64,000 nt of DNA from Phorcus lineatus (taxonomy: Eukaryota > Mollusca > Gastropoda > Trochida > Trochidae), in the NCBI GenBank assembly GCA_921293015.1, contig OV121092.1, positions 43,609,064-43,673,063 on the forward strand. Direction: 5' to 3'. The notes below the pieces were generated by a model. It searched no databases. It was not told the DNA's origin and saw only the letters and a program-made list of their open reading frames with translations. The translations under genes and the position numbers were made by a program. Shown piece after piece: positions 24,300 to 36,053 of this stretch (its first letter is position 1; each line of letters begins with the position of its first letter).

Positions 24300-26202
24300 T
24301 TACAATTCTCCTCCAAACAGAAGAAGCAATTGCCACAGGTTGAAGCGTCCAAATATTCCGTTGTTTTGGAAAACTGTGAAATAATTACAAATTATTAAGT
24401 GTCATTTGTTGATAAGTGTGACATTGACATATGGGTTATAGAAGTGATGTTCGACTCTATGTATAAAAAAATAAATGACTTTGCACTTGATTATTTGAGA
24501 TTATTTTCAAGATTTAGAATATAAATTACAATGCATCCGTATTCTTGAGGACTGCGATGTATTGAAGGAATGGCTCGTAAGGATTCTTAAAAAAAGAAAC
24601 TCGAGGGACATTTAGTTTACATATATGTTTACCAATAAAAGTATTTGAACACCTACCAGGTTGGTAATATATACAGCATATGCTGAATCATTTCACTTCA
24701 TCCAAAATATAACAAAAGAAATCGAAAGAATTGTCCCAGTAAAGCTTTTGCTATGCCTTTACTACGTTTTTACTACAATATCCGCTAGAAATTATGTTAC
24801 TTTTTTTAAAAAGAATAAATGCAATTGAAATTGAGTTGCTTAAGCAAAAAAGAGGATTTTCCACAAAAGAATGTCTCCCACCTCGCTCACACGTCTTGCC
24901 GTCTGGGTAGTGGGGAGCGTAACCAGGGGGGCAGATACACTTGTAGGTACCGTCCATGTTGTGACATCTTCCACGCGGACAGACTGCAGCTGATGTAACG
25001 TTACACTCGTCTATATCTGGAATAAGATGATCTATAGACTGTAGATACTTTCAATAAGTTCTAATTCTATGCACATTCTTTATATCTTGAGGAAATAATT
25101 CAAAAATGTTTCAATAAAAACTGTAACATACTGAACACACTAGAGCCATTTGACTTCAAATGTGGTGACGTCATATCATTATGACGTCATCATAGTTTTA
25201 ATGTCATCATGGCTTTCTGATGCGTATTGTTATGTGGTTGATGATAACAGGGAATTGTCGAAATTCTACTGGCGAAACGACATAATCTTAAAGTCATTGT
25301 TTTATCTCGAAAGGCGAAAAAGGATTTTGAGAAAAAAACCTTACGACTACGTCTGTAAAACTGAACTAATTTGTAAATAAGGCATTAACTTAGATCGTAG
25401 AGGTATTCCAATATTCTCAATTCCCAAAGTTGTTCAAAGCCAAAATACATGAATTTGCAATTTATATTATTGAATTATTAAGTGTATACATTGAGTCTTG
25501 AGCGAATTGATGCCTGGTCAATATCAATGAATCGCACTTCAGAAAAAAATCGTCATTGTTTTAATTTCGTTATATGAAAATGTGTAAATAATTTATTTCC
25601 AATATTTCAGTGATTTTAGCAGATGACTTACCTTCACACTGGAAGGTGACTGGACTGAGTCGATAACCCTGGTAGCACACACACTTGCTGTTGGTTGGAA
25701 TTGCCTCCTCGATACACTGCCCGCCAATTCCACAAAATGGGAAAGCTTTGCAGTTTGTTGGGGCTGAAAAAAAGAACGGTCAAACATGTTACAAAAGGTA
25801 TCAAAATCTTTCAAAGTAGTTCTGAAAATGGTTACCAAAGAAAGACGACTAATTTTTATGAATGTATAACTTGTAACAATGCTACAAAAAGTAATGTAAC
25901 AATAATTTAGAAAGTTAAATGGTTTTAAGAGTGTTCAAACAAGTAAATCATTTCCCAAGAATTAAATCGAAGTAGAAAATATAAGTGTAACACGAAAGAA
26001 TCATTTTAGATGAATCTTGTATTGTACTGATAATTATTAAGTTTTTCCTTTAATTGTCCATTTAAAAACGGTGTTTTATATATAACATTATTTTGGAATG
26101 GATTAAGTTGAATACAAAAACAAGGTTGAGCTACTCACTTGCTGTATATGTTGTTCCCACCACTAGAACTAGGACAAACGCTTGGATGAGAGTTTTGCAC
26201 AT
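24300..26202 (-). CDS. E3: secreted two-EGF-domain protein, type B (134 aa, 4 exons)
   Basis: Minus-strand exons 26139-26202, 25632-25763, 24882-25016 and 24300-24373; all introns phase 1. Signal peptide MCKTLIQAFVLVLVVGTTYT. EGF1 (about 26-64) has CGIGGQC and CVCYQGYRLSPVTFQC, nearly the E2 sequence. EGF2 (66-110) starts DIDEC and has CHNMDGTYKCIC, the calcium-binding consensus. The tail ends FNLWQLLLLFGGEL, which matches E2's FQLLFWLFGSEL. That match, plus the acceptor TTTCACAG, is how I placed the last exon, which is short and separated by 508 bases. EGF exons are the same lengths as in E2 (132 and 135). It is the inverted partner of E2. Confidence 0.9.
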
Positions 26203-26263
26203 TTTGCTTTTTTGAGATTCTCGGGTAGATTGAGAATTGTGAAGAATAACCTAGTATGTTCTG

Positions 26264-26271
26264 CTTATATA
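26264..26271 (-). promoter_or_regulatory. TATA box of E3
   Basis: TATATAAG on the minus strand, about 62 bases upstream of the start codon. Confidence 0.75.
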
Positions 26272-26335
26272 CACTTTACCACACATATTCAAATCAATCA
26301 TTTTCGAAAAAAATAATTCACTTACAACTAGAAAG

Positions 26336-26354
26336 TGACCTTTTGTTAAGGTCA
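26336..26354. promoter_or_regulatory. palindromic TGACCTT-n5-AAGGTCA site upstream of E3
   Basis: TGACCTTTTGTTAAGGTCA has perfect 7-base arms, about 65 bases upstream of the TATA box. It is an everted pair of nuclear-receptor half-sites; binding is inferred. Confidence 0.5.
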
Positions 26355-29300
26355 AAAGTTTATTTCGATGATAAAAAATAATTATTTCTCTGACTATGAC
26401 AAGCTAGTAAAAGATGTCATTCAAAATTAAATATTGGTTGAGAAGTCTATGAGCGTGTCCCTCGTGTTGGCCAAGTATCCGTGGTCAAGACCTAAAGGAC
26501 ATCAGGTCGTTTAAGTTCAAAATGCACTCAAGAGTGTTGAAGTATTCAATTCTCTAAAGTAAGAAAGGCGGGCGTGTGCAGTTATTTTATTACATTAAAA
26601 TATATTAAAAGATCTATAATATCTTTCATATGAATGATGTTTGACAAATTCTTATGAATGGTAACCCTACGTCATGATGTTTTCTTTGTAATGCAGCGAT
26701 TGTTTGTATATCTATTGAGAAGGGTCAAAAGAAAACATCCTTAGATATTTTCATCTTAATTTCTATTGCCATGCTTAGCAATATCGATTGGTTGTACAAT
26801 TGTCGTTCTAATGCGTTATGTATATATTTGATATATGTTATGTATTAACTATTATCATCAAATACTTGATCACTTGATTATAAGACGTCGCATGACTACT
26901 TTGTGTGTTGATTCTTACGTTTATACGGTAAATCTTAAAATGGAGAACTATTCTTTAGAGGCAATTTTGTGTCTATTACATTTCATTATCAATATATCTA
27001 TCGCTTGTTGCATTTTACGTACTGATAAAACGTTTCAAGGATTATAGTGGCATGTGAAGAAAAACACATTAAAGCGACACAGAGTATGTTGCGGATTTCG
27101 CAGGATAGCTAATTAATAGAAAATATATATTATGTACTTCGTAAAGTTCAAGTCATGTCGAAAATTTCACATATTTATCCCCTAATTGCAAAATTTATTG
27201 TATTGACTTGTTTTCAATAATAGCTAGGAAATAGCAATATTTTTCTTACACGGTTGAAAATCTCCGTTCAATGTGCTTTTTACTAATTTTACAATTTACT
27301 ATGTTATGTTATATGCTAAACATTACTATTCAATATTTGTCGTTGTGTTTGATGTGAATAAGTTTCCGACATTACGTTTGAGTGTGCCACTGTCTGGTTT
27401 TCGATTACGAATCACAACTTTAAGCTGTTCATTCTGACTTTACTGATCTGATAAGCAATTAAACGGCAATTCTCAGATACAGTCAATAGTTTTCAGAGTG
27501 TGACATATTTGACTCGAACAATATATACTTTAAGCCCCTTTAAATTTCTTTTTGGAATTTTTTTGGATTTTATTGTTCCAATTACTTCGCAAAAATCAAA
27601 CCATGCTTTAATGCCAAATAAAATTACAGAATATTTAACATTTTCGACGTTGGCCATTGGACTGGGACATTACAGTAAAAGCCATTCTCGTTGTTCCTTC
27701 TATTTTCCTTCTGTTTTGAATGCTTTCATTTGGAATAACACGAGACTACATCAGAGGAGAAGTTGTTCACATATAAGTAAACTATAATCAATGAAAATAC
27801 ATGATTCAATGAAAGTGTGAGACCTTTACCTATACGTATTGTTTTCATTCTATGAATACATTATAAATCAATTAATTGAATACGTGATAAAAACTTGCAT
27901 ATGAATATCAAAATGTAGTATTCTCTTTGCCAGTGTCATATATATGATCAATTAGCACAGTATATATCAAGTTATGTTTTATAGGACAATAAACCAAAAT
28001 TCAAAACGTCATCCTTTGACAATATGAACAAGGTGTCATGTCCAGTATAAATGTCCATCGGTCATCGTGACATTATGGTGCGACCTGAAGACCTGACACG
28101 ACCCTAGATCACCCCGACCGAGTCATGACTTTCTCGGGTCATATTTGAAAAGGCGCTTGTAGTCGCAGTAGAAAACATTTATCTTTATTTAGTCAGGTTT
28201 TACCTGAAAAGCATTAGTTTATGACAAATGCATTTGCTTTTTAAGGTCAATCAGCTCAATATTTAATCGGGTCATCCGTAGTCGTAGAAAAAATCCAGTA
28301 TCTGAAGAACCCTTTTGATCGTTGGAAATGGATTTGTATAGCTTGACATTCGTTTAAGAATTGCTCATTTGATTAAAGACCACTGTCTTGCAACCCGTAG
28401 AATTCGTTCTGGTTTGATGACTTTATTTATTTTGAAAAATCGTGCAACTGCCCCTTTAAGATATATAGCTAATAAAGAAAAGGTTTATTATTTTTCATTC
28501 ATATAATGTGATCGGTCATCCTGACCATTACCTGAAGGAGGTTATGGTCAATGTGGTTCAGGTATGACATTGTCAGGTAAAATTCAGAAGAGGTTAACAT
28601 TTTACAAGCGAGAACGTAGGTTCATGGTACACTGACACTCTGGGAGTGGAAGTTCGGGATGAATCTGTGTTTAGTAAAGCGTTTGTTGTACCTTTAAGGT
28701 ACAATTTTTTTGCAATCTGCACCCATGTTGATAAGAAAAATTAAAAAATCTTTGGAAAAAATCAGTATTCACACATCACATGTAACCAATTTTGTTAATT
28801 CAATGTCACCCAAAAGAACGAATCCTCCTTATTCAAGTGTATTTGATTGTTGCATGAATGCTGTCAAGAAAAAGTAATCTTAATGCTCTGATATTCATGG
28901 ACATCAATCAAAACGAATGAAATATAACATTACATTGAGTCATATATAAATTAATCCTATTTCATGTTTCATTTCCGAGGGATATGTACCCGCCGAATAG
29001 CTAGTTGCAATAATATGGTCATGGACACTAACTGACATGTGCCTATTTGTTATCCTCTATTTACACCTTCCCTCTACAGTGTACTAAACGTATATCTTCA
29101 GGTATAACTTCTGGTCCACACATTCAAAACTACCTAGCGGAGACATTTTCAACAGGAATACCGTTCGTTATATTTAGCAAACTGTAGAGTTGCATACACG
29201 AGTTACCGTGTCTTATTGCATAATTTGATTGTCACCAATGGTATTACTAGAACAAAATGTGCTATCTGTGTAATTTTTCTAACTTGAGGAAGTTTATTTC

Positions 29301-31265
29301 AGTACCCTCTTTGTGAGAGAATGGAATAACATAATCACTACAAAGTGTATATATAAAATCAATCAATCCTTTATTCAAATCTCTATAATGTATTAATGCG
29401 GGTGTTTTTCTTGGTAAGGGTATTTGCAATATACATATATTTTTATGGTCTGCAAGTTAAAGCAAGTTTAGTTTTTACAGTGACCCCCGGGTGCTATATA
29501 AGGCTAAGAAAGGAATACATGCACGAACTATGAATTCAGTAATATTAAAATTTATGATTTTTACAATTATACAAAGAAACTCTTCAGTGTTTAGTAATAG
29601 CAGTAGGCTACAATTTATCAACAAGTGCATTGTATCATGTAAGATTATTTCGTATTGAATTCAAGCTCATTTATAACATAAATAGGATACATGTATCATA
29701 ATGCATACCTTTGGTCCTTTCAAGTTCAATGATTTAGAACAAATCTTTTACACACCTGGATTATAATGACACTGTTACAGTGTGCATGGTGCACAACAAA
29801 TCTCGTCCCGGCACTTGATTCGTTCTACACGTAATCATACATAGCAAACTGTCGTTTTTCATGTGTTTAAAAGTGGCATTTGAGTGTCTGCCATGAATGT
29901 CATAGAAAGACCTATCCAGTACTGTAAAAGATTGTCCTTTCATAGGAAGAAGAATACTTAAATATTACATCCTATGACCGACGAACAAGTGCTGCCACTG
30001 TTTAAACATTTATGTGTTATTCATTATTGAAATAGCTTGTTGGTCCAACTGGTGATGAGATCTCGATGAGAAAAATGTATCGTATATCTGAATGAAGTGT
30101 GCAAATGATAAAAAAAATGAATCTCATCTTCAGCAGAACGGGAGTCACAAAACTTAAAGACGATGTTCTAGAGGAGTAATTGGTCGCAGTTCATACAATG
30201 AAGAATTGTAATATCATTAGAAGTTGGTGATAATCAAACTTCGCTGGAAAATGGCTAAGAAGACAATATGCTCTTCCAATTCCATTTACATTGCATTAAC
30301 CAGATTGTTTCAGCATAAATTGAATTGTTCTTTAAAGACGCCAAGAAATTAAAAAGCACTTATAAAAACGGTGTTACCTCATCTATTCTGTTTCGATTAG
30401 GTGAATACAAATGCGTTATGGTAAAATACTTTCCATGTGTATTTTCAATCGTTCTTTGTTTTAAACAACACCTATATTTTTCGGTATTGAGTACCTTCTG
30501 GCGAATAAAGAAGCGTTTCACTAAGCGTATTTCCCTATAATGTATATCATATTTCCGGAATAAAATGTTTATTATACGAGCCATAGGCAAAACATCGTCT
30601 GTCGGGCAGATAAAGGGTTAACAATTCACTGGAGTACAGTCTGTTATTTGTCTGTCATTCCATGAAGGGAAATTAAAGCTCATACCTTAGAGTAATTCAT
30701 GTTCGATTTTTGCAATTGCATACATGGTTCTGTGGGGAAAGACATCACTTTGACACTGCAGAGTTAGCCACGGCTTGTTATGTGAATGCATGGTAGATCT
30801 TGCTGGGTTGTGTCTACGAATTCACCCGTGCGGAAAATACCTTGTCCAATGGATGTTAAATGATGGGTCGTTGCATGAATTGTTTTGAATTTAACGAAAA
30901 TAGTCTTATAACCTTATGTGCATATGTGTCCACGGATGCAGTGTTTAACCAATAGCTCTATTAAACCGTAACAGCTTCGACTCGGTGATAAATTTCATCT
31001 ATTAGGGAAAAGAGATGTCTTTTGTCTGCAAAAAGTTAATCCTGTAAATCTTAAGGTACTACTCTTAAAACGTCAAACAATAACTGTGTCATTACGAATA
31101 TTATCATCATCTAAACATCATAACATAAATATCTTTCATAATTTCAAGTAGCAGATTTGTTCTTTCTCTAGTTGTGTTCTGCAGAAAAAGCGTATAATTT
31201 ATATGCTTGAATAAAATAATTTTTTTGCGAAAACAACACACAACAGTTCCTTTGACCGGAGTATA
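26355..31265. other. intergenic, no gene seen
   Basis: Almost 5 kb between E3 and E4 without a splice-compatible coding segment. Between about 27066 and 27530 lies a degenerate relative of the element at 6623-7070 (shared ACGTTTGAnTnnGnnACTGTC and GGTTTTCGAT stretches). A TTAA-type repeat terminus, inverted relative to the one at 166, ends at 28459. Confidence 0.4.
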
Positions 31266-31271
31266 TTTATT
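31266..31271 (-). terminator. poly(A) signal of E4
   Basis: AATAAA on the minus strand, 73 bases after the stop codon. Confidence 0.65.
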
Positions 31272-31343
31272 AACACGGTTTCGTTAACTACGCAGACGAT
31301 TAAATACGGACTTGTCTGTGAACTTCTTCTACCTCACGAAGCA

Positions 31344-33077
31344 TCAGGCTTGTCCGATAAGAAAGGCCAGGTAGTACCAGGGTATCCCGAAGAATCCCGT
31401 CTCCCTTCCTGTGAATACACAAAGTTAGATGAGTTAAATACATACGAAAAGTAATCCTACCTGTGACAATAATATGTTTATCTCACCCAAGGTTTTCATA
31501 GATAAACATATTCAACTCTCTCAGACTCTATGTGTGTTTCTGCGACCGCGGTAACCTATGTCATTACCAAATTTGTTTAAGTATAACTCGCAGACGCAGT
31601 GAAATCTGTTACAAACCAAACAATTGACTCTTCTTTCTATATCTTGTTCTATTTCTATCTAATATCCTATTCCGGAGTAAAATTCCATTTTTTGACTTTT
31701 TCTATAAATCGCTCAAACACTGTATATTATTGTGCTCTTTTCTTTGTGTTAATGTGATCTAATTGTTCATATGACTTTATTACAATGTGCACTTTGCTTT
31801 ATGTTGTGGTTCGACAAAGGGAGACAACTCACTTCTCATGCAACTCTTGCCATCAGGGAATCCAGGAACGAATCCCTGCTTACACTGACACTTGTAGCTC
31901 CCTTCCACGTTCAGACACCTTCCGTTTTTACACAACGCAGCATTCGGGTAGATACATTCATTGATGTCTAAATCAAGAAATGTGGTGTCAAAACTTTTTT
32001 GTTCAGTAAAAGGTGCACATCTGAAGAATTTATTCAACAAAAAAGCTCAATATCCCTAAAGCTCTTCATTTTTCTTACTGAGGATTTCCTCAAGTTGGAT
32101 CGGCCAAGAAAGCTTTGGAATAAAATAATCCATTAGAGGGTAGTAGATTTGTTCTATACTCTCAGAAAGCTCCTTATGAGGATATTACTCCGGATTATTC
32201 GTTTCCAGTGTCGTTTTGAGAATCAAATATAACGGAAATGACCATTCAGAAATCCATACTCACCAGCATCAAAGACAAAACTAGCAATGTTGTTGTATAT
32301 GCTTGTGTATTATCAATATTGAATTTTTTACTTGGCAGACTAAATGTTTAAGGAGACAGGGAGTTTTTTGGAACATCACAACTTTATTATCGACAATACC
32401 GCCTTTTCAGTATAGACTGCTATACTGTTTCCAATATTGAATAATCTTTATTCAATAAAACATTCTTCATTCCATGATAATATCTACTTTGGGTTGTCTT
32501 ACAGTCGATAATGACTTACCCGCACACTCAAAATTGGTGTCATTGACTATGTAGCCTCTGTAACAAGTGCACTTAGAAAGAGTGGGTGAGATAATGAGAC
32601 ATTCACCCCCTATTCCACACTGGGTGCCTGTACAGTCAGTCGGAGCTGTAACAAATTGAGACATTGGAAATGCTTCATAAACTGTAAATTGATCTTTATA
32701 CGTGGCAAAATATCCTATCCTATCCAATATCAATCAATATCATAAGTTTGGCACTCTTCTAAGAAATAAATAACGTTTACATCAATCTCCGCCAGACAGA
32801 TATTCTTGTATTGTTGTTACTTTGATGACTTGACAGTGCGTGATCCAGATACAAGACAAGAAAGGATGACATACTTCAATGCTACTGAAGTCCTTTGCTA
32901 ACTGTATCTTCTTGAGTTGTCCATATTAGGTCATCATCGTCATTAGAGACTTTCAAACAGAACATTAAAACCCATTTGTTCAAATGTGAATATGCCAAGT
33001 AGACCCAGAACTATGATTGTGAAGCACCTTAGAGTGATTTACTAGTATGTCAAATAGGGCGCTTTATAAATACTGAA

Positions 33078-33162
<85 letters not shown>

Positions 33163-33506
33163 GTCTGTGATGTTAGAAAGTGCAAGGAAACAATTATCAA
33201 TCTTCAGTTAGACCTACTCGGCCTATAATGGATATCCCTTTCCTTCGAAATTTTTCTGGACAGTGTTGAAGTGTCTTTGAAGGGCATTTAGATTTAGATT
33301 TTCCGATCAAAATCATAATTATAACCTAGGACTTCATTTTCGTTGTCATCGAACGTATTACATGATACCTCAAACCTTCATTTTGAAAACGTTTCAAGTC
33401 GAAGGGACACCAATTAAATGCATATATACAAAAATGACTTACTTGCAGAATATGCAACGCCGATAAAGGCAAAGAGGAAGATGATCGTTGATTGAGGAGT
33501 GATCAT
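31344..33506 (-). CDS. E4: secreted two-EGF-domain protein, type A (129 aa, 4 exons)
   Basis: Minus-strand exons 33443-33506, 32520-32645, 31833-31967 and 31344-31408; all introns phase 1. Signal peptide MITPQSTIIFLFAFIGVAYS. EGF1 (about 26-62) has the core CGIGGEC and CTCYRGY; its first Cys spacing is four residues shorter than in E1. EGF2 (64-108) starts DINEC and has CLNVEGSYKCQC, the calcium-binding consensus, then GFVPGFPDGKSC. The tail RRETGFFGIPWYYLAFLIGQ closely matches E1's, making E4 the inverted partner of E1. Possible N-glycosylation NDT lies in EGF1. Expected to be secreted; function inferred only from the architecture. Confidence 0.92.
33079..33162. repeat. (ATT)n microsatellite in E4 intron 1
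   Basis: About 28 uninterrupted ATT units. Confidence 0.97.
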
Positions 33507-33540
33507 TATAGTGTATTGGATTTGAACAGAAAGGACCATT

Positions 33541-33548
33541 CTTATATA
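33541..33548 (-). promoter_or_regulatory. TATA box of E4
   Basis: TATATAAG on the minus strand, 35 bases upstream of the start codon, which implies a very short 5' UTR. An AAGGTCA half-site lies at 33747-33753. Confidence 0.65.
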
Positions 33549-33753
33549 GCAGATCAACTTGTAAACAAATCATCAATCATTATTAATAAAAACGTAAATC
33601 GCAGATATATAAGTATACAGGTGATATATTAGTATGGTATAAGTGATTAATGAGCATACCCTAATTTAACTTTATATCTGTGGATAAATAAAAGTGACAC
33701 TATATCCCCGATGAAAATGTATGACGGACATGCTTAGAAATTCCACAAGGTCA

Positions 33754-35770
33754 GCTGGTCAGAGGTTGTTAAACTCTCCATGTCCTCTCGGACAATCACT
33801 TTGCCCAAAAGCAAGACGAGGGATGGTTTGACCCTAAACAAATTCTTTATGACATTTACATGGCAGGTAAAAATTTATAAATCTTAATATTTTCATTTCA
33901 ATGTTCCTTTGTCTTTATCTTGGTTTCCTATTTTTTTAATATAATATTTTACCGTCTATTAGATTAATTCATAAGAAGCACATATACCTGGGTGAATTTG
34001 TAGAAATTTTATTTGATGCTATAGATTATTTTTGTAAAGATAAAAATGTTAAACTTCTACTTATATTTGATTTTGATTTGATCAAAATTGTGAAATAAAC
34101 TACTTGTCCCGGATATACCTGAGTAATCATAACCATTCCACAATAAGAAAGGCATAAGGACTACAAGAATGCTATTTGCTTACACTAGCAACTTAACCAA
34201 ATATGGGGTTCTCTTTTATAAGATCGATATTAATTTGAACATTTGCATTGAAAAATAATCATCAAATTTGGACTATCAGTGTCCCTTTTCACAATTTCAT
34301 AGTTTGTTTGATTCCCCTCAACTCGAATATGAAATGAAAGAAAAAAAAATGCAAGAATAAAGTTTCTTGATTGCAATACTGTAAATGCAATCATTTTACT
34401 AGTCAATTTCTTGATTTTTATTGATGTAGCATTAATGGTTACAAACCAAAGTTAGAACATCTTCAAAATGAAATTGTACGTTATTATGACTTATCGAGAT
34501 ATATTTTTCTATCAACAGAAACTGAATCAAAGTTTTTTTCAATATTGATCAACTTTACACTTACTACTTGGAAAATAATGTTATTTAGATTTCTTTTTTA
34601 TATGTAATAACCAACTGTGGATTTGTTGTATCTTTATTTATGTGACGATTGTTTGATTAAGCATATTCTTTATTTGACCTGTAACACAAATTATTGAAAA
34701 TATTTTTTTTTAAAAAGCCCATATGTAATACATTTCCTTGGTGTTACAATTTAAGTATCTGACAATGTTTATGGTTTGCTGGTGTCCCCAATTAGTAAAA
34801 CTGTGATACTTCTAATTATATTTTGATACCATAGACGTATATGATGATTTGATGCGGATGTTTGGGAGACGGATATCGAAGGCTTGTTGGGCAATTTCTA
34901 TAACACATCTTTCTGCTTTGAAATATAAAATGTAAGAAAATCATCCCAAATAAAAAATGAAACTTTTTCATTTGCTTCCTTCTTTTTATTTCATCGTTTT
35001 TCTTTACAATTTTGTCAATCTTTATAGACTTTGTTATGCGATTGCAAATATTTGTCATTTATGGACTGCGTAGATAATTAGCAGTAATGTTATTTATGAT
35101 TGAAACGTTATGCAACAATCACAATTGCGCCCATGTGTTTAGGTGTCCACAGGGGTATATTCCGCCCTGTCCAAACACAAACTGTTTTTTAATAATTCCA
35201 TTGCTTGCTTGTGCACATAGCGCGTTCCACATTCATAAATTTCCAATCTCCCTATATCAGTATAAATTATTTGTTTTGGAATGCCTAACACGTCACCCTC
35301 TCTGTCTGATTGAGGATAACGTTGATCAAAGAAGCAAAAACACGTCCCACCATATGACTCAATTCGTCTTTCTTTGTATGTTCTGAAATGCAGACTATGT
35401 CATCGAAGTTTCACAGATCTAGAAGATGATATTATGAGCTGATGTTTGAGATAATCCAAGTTTGAGCTTATAATTGTAAAAACTGACTTCGACTTACGTA
35501 GAAAGGAACATCTGAAATAATGTGACAATGAATTGTGTGGTCAAACTGCCAATAGTGTTATATTTTGTTTTCATTTCTGGGATTTACCTTTTCAATTTTT
35601 ATTGCATAACTGAAATATCATAGAAATACTAGTTGTAGCTTTAGAAGTAATTCAGTTTATGCAAATAAAGTATGCTAAATTTACATCATATAATGAAAAT
35701 CATTGATGTATTAAAAAAGGAAATAAATCAAATGAAAACCAACATAATAAGTTTAAAAAAAAACATTTGT
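33754..35770. other. intergenic, no gene seen
   Basis: AT-rich. A Cys-rich stretch (CPQGYIPPCPNTNC, plus strand near 35140-35185) recalls an EGF2 C-terminal half but has no splice donor and no other exons nearby, so I do not call a gene. Confidence 0.35.
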
Positions 35771-35776
35771 TTTATT
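35771..35776 (-). terminator. candidate poly(A) signal of E5
   Basis: AATAAA on the minus strand, about 275 bases after the E5 stop; no closer one is seen. Confidence 0.4.
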
Positions 35777-35988
35777 TAAAAACAGTAAGAACTATTTTCA
35801 AAGGTGAATAAACAAATTCAAGTTTGAATTCAACAAGTTGTCATGTGACTCGTAACAGTCGCCTTGATGTTTAAACCTTTACCAGATATTACGTTTTCAA
35901 TCGTTAGAAAATAAAATTGTACTGTGCAAATGGCTCATTTTTCCCGTGTACGTGAGCATATGAAGTCACATAATCACGTTTACGATTT

Positions 35989-36053
35989 GTTCATTGTATG
36001 AGCTGTCAGTTCACTCGATGAGCTGCATGTTCACTGAAAGAGCTGATGTGTTC
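35989..36053 (-). repeat. three imperfect 20-21-bp repeats at the E5 stop codon and 3' UTR
   Basis: On the plus strand GTTCA(T/C)T...GAGCTG recurs three times, ending in the bases of the stop codon. The copies differ at about a third of positions. Confidence 0.5.
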
